6,151 nt of DNA. Origin: Bradymonadales bacterium. Lineage in GTDB: Bacteria; Myxococcota; Bradymonadia; REDH01. The position numbers were made by a program, and so were the translations under genes. Below are positions 1-5,365 of this stretch, one piece after another (the first letter of the stretch is position 1; the number at the start of each line of letters is the position of its first letter). The notes beneath the pieces were generated by a model. It was not told where the DNA came from and ran no database searches. It saw only the letters and a list, made by a program, of their open reading frames with translations. Location of the stretch: positions 1-6,151 of the forward strand of contig CANKLS010000066.1 in assembly GCA_947483645.1 (NCBI GenBank), in the 5' to 3' direction.

Positions 1-191
1 CCGAGGAGGTCGTCGAGGTGCTGGACGAAGTTCCGGGTGTCGTGGCCGGTGAAGTAGCTGCGGACGCGGGTGCGGAGCTCGGTCGCCTTGCCGATGTAGA
101 TGATGCGCCCCTCGTGGTCGCGCATGATGTAGACGCCGGGCTTGCGCGGTAGCGCCTTGATTTTTGCTTCGAGTTCTTCGGAGAGCGGCAT
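1..191 (-). CDS. uvrC: UvrC, excinuclease ABC subunit C, N-terminal part (runs off left edge)
   Basis: UvrC is the nuclease of nucleotide excision repair. It joins the UvrB-DNA complex in the cytoplasm and cuts on both sides of a lesion. Only the first 63 codons are in the window, and they cover the start of the GIY-YIG nuclease domain that makes the 3' incision. Visible motifs are PGVYIMRD (residues 18-25, GVY at 19-21), IIYIGKA (30-36, YIG at 32-34), then LRTRVRSYF (39-47) with the family's conserved arginine. The SYF ending and the distance from the N terminus fit UvrC rather than short GIY-YIG proteins such as Cho. The ATG at 191 follows the upstream lipoprotein stop by 18 nt, with GGAGG upstream, so it is probably the last or a late gene of the minus-strand unit. 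The remaining UvrC domains (UVR, RNase H-like, HhH) would lie outside the window and cannot be confirmed. Confidence 0.93.
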   Translation of the reverse strand, partial: MPLSEELEAKIKALPRKPGVYIMRDHEGRIIYIGKATELRTRVRSYFTGHDTRNFVQHLDDLL

Positions 192-202
192 GGGGTTGGA
201 TG

Positions 203-207
203 CCTCC
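203..207 (-). promoter_or_regulatory. Ribosome binding site of uvrC
   Basis: The minus strand reads GGAGG here, 11 nt before the uvrC ATG at 191. The spacing is slightly long but usable. It lies in the 18-nt gap after the lipoprotein stop codon, which supports uvrC being translated from the same message as the upstream genes. Confidence 0.5.
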
Positions 208-209
208 GA

Positions 210-1538
210 TCAGGGCATGATGCGGATGCTGGTGAGCTCTTCGAGGCGGGTCTCTCCGCGCCCTACGAGCCTCCGCGCGATGATGCCGACGGAGGGCACG
301 AAGTAGAGGCTCTGCTTGCCGGCGGAGAGGTTGCGAAGGAGCTCAAAGCTCTCGGGATAGTTGCCGGCCGGCAGCGTCATGGGGACGGCGTCGCGGGAGA
401 TGCGCACGACGGAGGTTTCGGCCTCTCGACCGCCGGGCCCCCAGCGGGCGTCGAGGGCGGCGGGCAGGACGAGGTCGGGCGATTCACGCCGCATCCAGGC
501 GAGGAGCCAGCGTGCATCTTCTGCGCGGGTCTGGCACTCACGGTCGCAGCGATAGACCAGCAGGGGTGTGACCAGCCAGGCGAAACGGCTGGTGGACTCC
601 GCGGGGTTGTCTGGGGTGCGGAGGAGCCGGACGACGCGGTAGCTGCCGTAGTCGTCGATCTCCTCGACCTCGTCGCGGAAGTCTTCGACGGGGAGTTCGA
701 GGCCCTGCGCGCCGTTAGCAGGTTTCCGTCCGGGCGTGGTGACGCGGTAGTGCCAGAAGTTGCCGACCGAGAGCGGGAAGGAGGCATGCTCGCGGCCCAT
801 GAGGGCGGGGTTGAGGTCGAGGCCAGCGGCGCGGAAGGCGAGGAAGTTGGCATCCACCGTGGGCGGAGCGAGGAGCCGCCAGTCGGAGTTTTTGTCGCGG
901 GCGATTTTGGGGAAGTGGAGCGTGAAGGAGACCTGGGTGCCGGCCCAGCGGAGCTGGAGGCTGCTGTTCCAGAGCATCTCGGGCGTCTGGTCTTCGCCGG
1001 GCACGGAGCCGTCGAGCAGGTGTGGGCTCCCGAGCGTCACGGTGGTGGTAATCAGCTGGGCGCCGAGGCCGCCCTCGCGTGCGAAGGAGGCACGGGGCGT
1101 GCCGAAGGTGCCGCTGGCCAGCTCCTGCAGCGTTGCCCGCAGGGCGGCCGTCTTGTCGCGGGCGGCCGAGACGCCGCTGCCGGTGATGGCGCCGAAGGTT
1201 GCGGGCTCGAAGGTGAGCGCATCGATGGCCTCGCTCTTGCCCGCGATGAGTGCTCGGTAGGTGGCCGAGAGGAGCGCCTGGGGCGAGGTTGCAGGCTCAA
1301 ACTCGCCGGGTGCTTCGACCTCGGTTGCGCCGCTCTGCCAGGCGACGGGGTCGAGGCCGGTGCGTGTCCACTCTTCGAGTTCATCGGGGCGCGGCAGCCC
1401 TTCGCCCTGCGACTCGGTGTAGAGGAGCGGCCGTAGCGGGAGCCTCGACTCGTCGATCTCCGGCTCGCTGCCACAGGCGGCTGTTGCGGCGAGGAGCAGG
1501 CCGAGGAGGGCGCGAACGATGCGGTCAGCCCAGCCCAA
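210..1538 (-). CDS. Predicted outer-membrane or periplasmic lipoprotein of unknown function (442 aa)
   Basis: I do not recognise a named family. The frame is open further upstream, to an ATG at 1655, but that stretch lies inside the kinase gene in another frame. It reads as a Ser/Thr/Arg-rich shadow. From the TTG at 1538 the protein begins with a lipoprotein signal peptide: R6 and R9, a hydrophobic run ALLGLLLAATAA (residues 10-21), then Cys22 followed by Gly. A GGAG lies 7 nt upstream of the TTG. With no Asp at +2, sorting to the outer membrane is likely. The mature protein has no further membrane segment. Its C-terminal half contains FPLSVGNFWHYRV (254-266) and YFVPSVGIIARR (412-423), which recall the 'lsvGn-W-Y' and 'p-vGlv' motifs of uncharacterised lipoproteins from delta-proteobacteria-like genomes; this is from memory. 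C331 and C335 are close together (YRCDREC). The start overlaps the kinase by 14 nt, so coupled translation is likely. Confidence 0.82.
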   Translation of the reverse strand: MGWADRIVRALLGLLLAATAACGSEPEIDESRLPLRPLLYTESQGEGLPRPDELEEWTRTGLDPVAWQSGATEVEAPGEFEPATSPQALLSATYRALIAGKSEAIDALTFEPATFGAITGSGVSAARDKTAALRATLQELASGTFGTPRASFAREGGLGAQLITTTVTLGSPHLLDGSVPGEDQTPEMLWNSSLQLRWAGTQVSFTLHFPKIARDKNSDWRLLAPPTVDANFLAFRAAGLDLNPALMGREHASFPLSVGNFWHYRVTTPGRKPANGAQGLELPVEDFRDEVEEIDDYGSYRVVRLLRTPDNPAESTSRFAWLVTPLLVYRCDRECQTRAEDARWLLAWMRRESPDLVLPAALDARWGPGGREAETSVVRISRDAVPMTLPAGNYPESFELLRNLSAGKQSLYFVPSVGIIARRLVGRGETRLEELTSIRIMP

Positions 1539-2148
1539 GGTGGTGCTCCAGAAGGTCGAAGATCTCCATGCTGTCGAGGAGGTCTGTGACGGGGTCGAAG
1601 TCGTCGAGTTCCAGCGTGACGACAGGCGAGAGCGTGTAGCGCTCCATCCAGCCATCGTAGAGGGTCTGCAGCCCCTTGAGGTAGGCGAGCGGAATCTCCT
1701 GCTCCATGTCGCGTCCCCGCTTGGCGATGCGCTTGCGGAGCGTCTTGGTGGAGCCGCGCAGGTAGATCATGAGGTCGGGGGGGCGCAGCTCCGCCCGCAC
1801 CGAATCGAAGAGCATCCGGTAGGTCTCTGCCTCACGCTTCGACATGGTGCCGTTGCGTGCCAGGTTCTCTGCAAAGATCTCGGCATCTTCCCAGATGGTT
1901 CGGTCCTGGATGACGTGGCCGGTGTGGGCGGCGAGCTGCCGATGGAGCCGGATCTTGCTGGCCAGAAAGTAGATCTGGCTGTGGAAACTCCAACGGGGCA
2001 TCTCTTCGTAGAAGTCGGCGAGGAAGGGGTTCTCGTCGTTGGGCTCGAAGAAGGGGGCCACCCCATACCGCTGCGAGATGTAGTTCACGAAGGAGCTCTT
2101 CCCCACGCCGATGTTGCCCGCAACGGCAATGTAGGCGCCGCGGCTCAC
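1525..2148 (-). CDS. Deoxynucleoside kinase (dGK/dAK/dCK family), 207 aa
   Basis: Cytoplasmic salvage enzyme that transfers a phosphate from ATP to the 5'-OH of a deoxynucleoside. The usual length for bacterial members is about 200-220 residues. The P-loop is GNIGVGKSS (11-19). E35 in FFEPNDENPF fits the family's catalytic acid. WSFHSQIYFLASK (53-65) holds the substrate-binding glutamine region. QDRTIWEDAEIF (81-92) is the DR(S/T) signature with its following acidic residue. The LID is the arginine-rich segment RKRIAKRGRDMEQEI (138-152), and YLKGLQTLYDGW (156-167) is the typical C-terminal helix. All key motifs are intact. The specificity for dG, dA or dC cannot be read reliably, though the family resemblance is to bacterial dGK/dAK rather than thymidylate kinase. 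The start is GTG and overlaps the stop of the upstream hydrolase as GTGA, so translation is probably coupled. Confidence 0.93.
   Translation of the reverse strand: MSRGAYIAVAGNIGVGKSSFVNYISQRYGVAPFFEPNDENPFLADFYEEMPRWSFHSQIYFLASKIRLHRQLAAHTGHVIQDRTIWEDAEIFAENLARNGTMSKREAETYRMLFDSVRAELRPPDLMIYLRGSTKTLRKRIAKRGRDMEQEIPLAYLKGLQTLYDGWMERYTLSPVVTLELDDFDPVTDLLDSMEIFDLLEHHLGLG
1546..1549 (-). promoter_or_regulatory. Ribosome binding site deciding the TTG start of the 442-aa lipoprotein
   Basis: The minus strand reads GGAG here, 7 nt before the TTG at 1538 and inside the end of the kinase gene. There is no ATG or GTG in frame between the upstream ATG at 1655 and the signal peptide. The site therefore singles out the TTG, which places the lipobox cysteine at residue 22 as expected for a signal peptide. 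Confidence 0.6.
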
Positions 2149-2813
2149 GCCAGCCCCATCATCTTGAGGAAGGGGTTGTGGCTCCGCTCGCGTCCCATCG
2201 TCGTGTCTTGCATGTGGCCCGGAAAGAGGCGGGTTGCATCAGGCAGCGTCGCGGCGAGCTTGCCGAGGCTCCGCTCCATCTGATCGCCGTCGCAGAGGGG
2301 AAGGTCGGTGCGGCCGATGGAGTCGAAGAAGATGAGGTCGCCGACGAAGGCGAGCTCCTGTCCGCGCTCCCAGAGGACCACATGGCCGGGCGCATGGCCG
2401 GGGGTGTGGAGGACCTCGAAGCGGAGGTTGCCTAGCGTGAGCACCTGGCCGTCGTCGAGCGACTCATCGACGGGTGGCGGCGTCGGGCAGGGGAAGCCCA
2501 TCATGGCACCCTGCGCGGAGCAGTTTGCATAGAGTGGAGCATCTGCGGGGTGGAGATAGATGGGCGCTGCGAGGCGTGCGCGGGTTGCGGCGAGCCCGGC
2601 CACATGGTCGATGTGGGCATGGGTCTGGAAGATGGCCTCGATGCGCAATCCGCGGGCCTCGGCGAAGGCAATGAAGGGCTCGGGCGAGGCGCCCGCGTCG
2701 ATGAGCGCGGCGGAGCCCGAGACGGGGCAGCCGACGAGATACTGGTTCATCGCGAATGGTCCCACGGGCATGCCTGCCACAACCACCGCGGGGCTATCTA
2801 CAAAGGTCTTCAT
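2145..2813 (-). CDS. Metallo-beta-lactamase-fold hydrolase, glyoxalase II-like (222 aa)
   Basis: Cytoplasmic dinuclear-metal hydrolase resembling the YcbL/GloB branch, whose members cleave thioesters such as S-lactoylglutathione. All metal ligands expected for the fold are visible: THAHIDH (64-70, ligands H65, H67, D69, H70), HTPGHAPGH (136-144, ligand H140), GDLIF (158-162, ligand D159) and FPGH (197-200, ligand H200). The family segment IGRTDLP (166-172) and the C-terminal TTMGRERSHNPFL (204-216) fit small YcbL-like proteins, which lack the long C-terminal substrate-binding domain of classical glyoxalase II. There is no signal peptide. The true substrate cannot be read from the sequence; other thioesters or a generic hydrolase role are possible. 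The ATG follows the small lipoprotein stop by 24 nt. I see no good Shine-Dalgarno in that gap. Its stop overlaps the kinase start by 4 nt. Confidence 0.92.
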   Translation of the reverse strand: MKTFVDSPAVVVAGMPVGPFAMNQYLVGCPVSGSAALIDAGASPEPFIAFAEARGLRIEAIFQTHAHIDHVAGLAATRARLAAPIYLHPADAPLYANCSAQGAMMGFPCPTPPPVDESLDDGQVLTLGNLRFEVLHTPGHAPGHVVLWERGQELAFVGDLIFFDSIGRTDLPLCDGDQMERSLGKLAATLPDATRLFPGHMQDTTMGRERSHNPFLKMMGLA

Positions 2814-2837
2814 GGGGAGCCCGAAGAGAGGGTTTGA

Positions 2838-3317
2838 TCAGTGGGCGACGCGGCCGACCTCGACCGAAACGGCGGTCACGGCAGCCGAATATCGCTCTAC
2901 ACAGGCGGTGATGCGGGCGATAGCCTTGGCCAGGTCGTCGGAGGTACTGGTGGCGCTCGCGGCGCTGTCGGAGGCCTCCTGGCAGATGGAGAGCGCACTC
3001 TCGGCGGCGGGCCGGAAGACGGTGCGCACGTGGCTCTCGAGGGCAGGCTCGGCGTCGGCCAGCTTCCGGATGCTGGCGTTGAGCGGGTCGGTCTCGCGGA
3101 GGTAGGTATCGAGGAGCGAACGGACCTCCGCCATGTCGTCTGTGGAGAGGGCGCGGCTCGGCAGCCGTGCGGCGCCGATGGCAAGCGACTGGCCTGCACG
3201 GTCGACCCGCTCGACCCGCTGGTTGACCTCAGCCAGGAGCTCCGCGGGGAGCTTCGCGCCACAGGCGGCCAGCAGGAGCGCGGAGAGCAGCAGCCGGCCG
3301 GCCGAACGGAGGGTCAT
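2838..3317 (-). CDS. Small predicted lipoprotein, helical, unknown function (159 aa)
   Basis: The frame is open far upstream, but only from the ATG at 3317 does it read as a protein. It begins with a textbook lipoprotein signal: R4 and R8, hydrophobic LLLSALLLAA, and lipobox LAAC with the lipidated cysteine at 19. Gly at +2 suggests the outer membrane. The mature part is about 140 residues, rich in Ala, Glu, Arg and Ser, and looks fully alpha-helical, possibly coiled coil. It has two further cysteines, C112 (SICQEA) and C139 (TACVER), which could form a disulfide in the periplasm. I recognise no family. The ATG shares its first base with the HD-GYP stop codon (TGATG), and a GAGG lies 4 nt before it, so translation is probably coupled. 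It may be the envelope partner of the signalling protein, but that is only inferred from position. Confidence 0.85.
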   Translation of the reverse strand: MTLRSAGRLLLSALLLAACGAKLPAELLAEVNQRVERVDRAGQSLAIGAARLPSRALSTDDMAEVRSLLDTYLRETDPLNASIRKLADAEPALESHVRTVFRPAAESALSICQEASDSAASATSTSDDLAKAIARITACVERYSAAVTAVSVEVGRVAH

Positions 3318-5251
3318 CAGGCCTCGGGCAGGCGGCCCTCGCGGACCAGCACAGGCACAACGCCCTCCCCGAATGCCTTCACCAGGTCGTTGTCGAGCAG
3401 ACCGGCATCGGCCTCCTCCTGGAGCACCTGCATGGCACGCTCCACCGTCGCGGCCTTGCGGTAGGGACGGTCGGCAGCGGTCATGGCGTCGAAGATGTCG
3501 GCGACGGTCAGCATGCGGACGGTGACGGGGATCTGGTCGCCCGATAGGCCATCGGGGTAGCCGGAGCCGTCGAGCTTCTCGTGGTGCCAGCCGGCGATGT
3601 TCGGAATCTCGGCGAGGTCGTCGCTCCAGGGGATCTGCGACAGGAACTCGCGCGAGCGGCGGGCATGCGAGCGCATGTCGACCCACTCGCTCTTGTTGAG
3701 GGTGCCCTGCATGATGAGCATGTCTTCGAGCTCCTCCGGGGAGAGCAGCGTCCGGACCCTGCCGGTGCTGTCGCAGAAGCTCATCTCGCCAATCTTCTTG
3801 ATGCGGGCGATGGTCGCATCGTTGAGACGGCGGCCATACTGGTTGTCGATGATGACCTGCTCGGCCTCGTCGATCTCGTCGATGCGCCGCTTGGCGATGC
3901 GGGCGGCGTAGTCCCGTACCTCGCGGATCTCCCAGCTGAGCTGGGTGCCGCGGTCGAGCGCGACGCGGAAGGCGTCGTTGTGGGCGTTGGCACGTGCTGT
4001 CTCGAACCGCTCGCGGACCGTCGCGAGGTGCTCTTCGCGGAGGCGGGTGCCCTTCATGAGCACGCACTCTCGGACGCCGATTTTGCCGAAGTCGTGGAGC
4101 AGTGCGCTATAGCGGAGCTCGGTCATCTCCTCGCGGGAGAAGGTGATCTTGGCGAGCTTGCCGGCGGTCTCGTTGTTGGCGAGCAGCGCGAGGCGGGTGG
4201 TGTAGTCGGCGACCCGCTCGGAGTGGCCCGAGGTGGTGGGGTCACGGGCTTCGATGGCGCGCACCGAGAGCTTCACGACGCCCTCGAACATCTCGTAGAT
4301 GTTGCGGGTGAGGTTGACCCGCTCGATGGCGAAGGCGGTGTAGGAGGCGAGGACGGTGAAGAGGTCGAGGTCGTCTGGGCCGAAGAGCCCGCCAAGGCCG
4401 CGCGTGTCGGCCTGCATCACGCCGAGCAGCTTGCGCTGGCCCACAAGCGGCGCGGCAACGCAGGCGGTAATGCGGGCGTTGATCATCGACTCTGTGGGCA
4501 CAAAGCTCGAGGTGTCGCGCACGAAGAGCACGGCTTCCTGCGTCTCGTAGACCTGCTTGAGGATAGCCTGCGAGAGGAGCGGCGGCTGCTCCCCCGAGGG
4601 TGCCCGGCCGCGCTCCCGGAGGATGAGCGGCCGCATGAGATCGTCGGAGGCGGGGTTCTCGGTAGGGATGGTTACCGCGAAGAAGTTTGCGGCGGGGAAG
4701 GCCTCGAAGGTGGTCTCGGCGATGAGCGGCAGGATCTCGTCGAGGTCGGTGACCGCGTTGAGGCTCCGCGCCAGCTTGAAGATGGAGACGAGCCGCGGGT
4801 CGCGCATGACGAGGCGGCGCGTCACAGCGTCGAGGCTCTCGGTTGCCCGCTTCACGACCCGCTCGTTCACACCGGTGATCTCGTTGAGTTCGGTCGGCGG
4901 CACCGTGATGAGGCTGCTCTGCGGTCGCGTGCTCTCTCTGGCCTCGACGGAGATAAGCGTCTCGCCGAGGATGATGTGACACTGCTCCGGGAGGGCCATC
5001 TCCTTGGCGGTGTCGCGGTCGTGGAGGTTGAGCGTGTTTCCCTGCAACCGTATGAGCGAGCCGTGCCGGCTCTTGAGGTCGCGGAAGAGACAGGCGCCGG
5101 CCTCCCAGCGGATGTCGGCATGGTTCTGGCTGACGAGCCCGTCTCGGACAGAAAAGTCGTTGTTCGGCCCACGCCCGAGCAGCACCTTCTTGGCCGTGAA
5201 GGTGGCCTTTTTTCCGGCGTCGGGGCCGCTGATGACGGTGAGTCGAATCAT
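3317..5251 (-). CDS. FHA-GAF-HD-GYP protein, predicted cyclic-di-GMP phosphodiesterase (644 aa)
   Basis: Predicted soluble cytoplasmic phosphodiesterase that hydrolyses cyclic-di-GMP. Residues 1-105 form an FHA domain, which binds phosphothreonine: LGRGPNND (25-32) with the GR pair, SQNHADI (41-47) with the SxxH motif, and SRHGS (61-65) where most FHA domains have NGT. Residues about 165-312 form a GAF sensor domain. Residues about 320-625 form HD-GYP: SGHSERVADY (341-350), LLHDFGKIGV (384-393), SHARRSREFL (528-537), HHEKLDGSGYPDGL (556-569) and VADIFDAMTAADRPYR (583-598). The conserved H343, H386-D387, K390, H529, H556-H557, D561, GYP (564-566) and D585 are all present, so it should be active. 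About 140 residues separate HD387 from H529, some 110 more than usual, mostly charged and helical. No membrane segment is seen. The frame continues upstream to 6040, but that part is antisense to a plus-strand gene; the ATG at 5251 begins exactly at the FHA strand (MIRLTVISGPDAGKK). No clear Shine-Dalgarno is visible. It is first in the minus-strand unit. Confidence 0.93.
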   Translation of the reverse strand: MIRLTVISGPDAGKKATFTAKKVLLGRGPNNDFSVRDGLVSQNHADIRWEAGACLFRDLKSRHGSLIRLQGNTLNLHDRDTAKEMALPEQCHIILGETLISVEARESTRPQSSLITVPPTELNEITGVNERVVKRATESLDAVTRRLVMRDPRLVSIFKLARSLNAVTDLDEILPLIAETTFEAFPAANFFAVTIPTENPASDDLMRPLILRERGRAPSGEQPPLLSQAILKQVYETQEAVLFVRDTSSFVPTESMINARITACVAAPLVGQRKLLGVMQADTRGLGGLFGPDDLDLFTVLASYTAFAIERVNLTRNIYEMFEGVVKLSVRAIEARDPTTSGHSERVADYTTRLALLANNETAGKLAKITFSREEMTELRYSALLHDFGKIGVRECVLMKGTRLREEHLATVRERFETARANAHNDAFRVALDRGTQLSWEIREVRDYAARIAKRRIDEIDEAEQVIIDNQYGRRLNDATIARIKKIGEMSFCDSTGRVRTLLSPEELEDMLIMQGTLNKSEWVDMRSHARRSREFLSQIPWSDDLAEIPNIAGWHHEKLDGSGYPDGLSGDQIPVTVRMLTVADIFDAMTAADRPYRKAATVERAMQVLQEEADAGLLDNDLVKAFGEGVVPVLVREGRLPEA

Positions 5252-5285
5252 GGGTGTGGGAGCGGGTCGCTGGCCATGTAGGGGG

Positions 5286-5330
5286 CGATGCAATAGGAGT
5301 TCGAATCCTGCCGCTGCGCCTCGTGCATCG
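5286..5330. repeat. Inverted repeat CGATGCA / TGCATCG
   Basis: CGATGCA at 5286-5292 is matched by its reverse complement TGCATCG at 5324-5330, a perfect 7-bp pair separated by 31 nt. The spacer contains the AGGA/TCCT palindrome, so a nested hairpin is possible in RNA or single-stranded DNA. The arms could equally be two half-sites of a regulator. A 7-bp match in a region this size could be chance. Confidence 0.45.
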
Positions 5331-5359
5331 GAGTGAGTCGGCGCAATGTAGGCGAATCC
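5290..5359. repeat. Imperfect direct repeat GCAAT...CGAATCC in the divergent promoter region
   Basis: Copy one is GCAATAGGAGTTCGAATCC at 5290-5308. Copy two is GCAATGTAGGCGAATCC at 5343-5359. Both start with GCAAT, contain AGG, and end with CGAATCC, and they begin 53 bp apart, about five helical turns. Copy two sits just before the start of the plus-strand gene, and copy one is about 40 bp before the HD-GYP start. They could be operator sites of one regulator. Confidence 0.45.
5295..5309. other. Palindrome with tRNA T-arm (B-box)-like core
   Basis: AGGAGTTCGAATCCT pairs AGGA with TCCT around the loop GTTCGAA. The ten bases GTTCGAATCC at 5299-5308 match the conserved T-arm core of tRNA genes. 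No acceptor stem, D-arm or anticodon arm can be built from the flanks, so this is not a tRNA gene. It is either an operator palindrome, a remnant of a tRNA 3' end, or coincidence. Confidence 0.4.
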
Positions 5360-5365
5360 GTGGCG

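Larger units (their letters stand above)
5252..5365. promoter_or_regulatory. Divergent intergenic region, probable promoters for both directions
   Basis: This 114-bp region lies between the starts of the leftward six-gene unit and the rightward unknown gene, so it should carry promoters for both. I could not pick out convincing -35/-10 boxes on either strand. It contains an imperfect direct repeat (GCAAT...CGAATCC, twice), an inverted repeat CGATGCA/TGCATCG, a second one TGCGCC/GGCGCA (5315-5320 and 5340-5345), and a palindrome around TTCGAA. Such crowding of repeats suggests binding of a regulator, possibly one controlling both directions. Confidence 0.6.

Noticed and set aside
750..1436. 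Plus-strand open frames opposite the 442-aa lipoprotein
   Set aside because: The translations are Gly/Glu/Ala- or Arg-rich without motifs, while the minus-strand frame has a signal peptide, an RBS and operon packing.
1539..1655. ATG at 1655 as start of the large lipoprotein
   Set aside because: It would add 39 Ser/Thr/Arg-rich residues in front of the signal peptide and overlap the kinase by 131 nt; the TTG at 1538 has a GGAG at good spacing.
1519..2283. Plus-strand open frame of 254 codons opposite the kinase and hydrolase
   Set aside because: Both minus-strand genes carry complete catalytic motifs across the same bases, so this is a shadow frame.
3318..4067. Extension of the small lipoprotein frame to 4067
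   Set aside because: The extra 250 residues are an Arg/Pro/His-rich shadow of the HD-GYP gene; the ATG at 3317 begins a textbook lipoprotein signal peptide.
3581..5281. Plus-strand open frame of 566 codons opposite the HD-GYP gene
   Set aside because: It is a mirror frame of a GC-rich gene with intact domain motifs; its translation is Glu/Gly/Val/Leu-rich and matches no family.
5230..5320. A complete tRNA gene ending at the T-arm-like motif
   Set aside because: No matching 5' acceptor strand, anticodon arm or CCA end can be placed, and the T-stem would have mismatches next to the conserved G-C pair.
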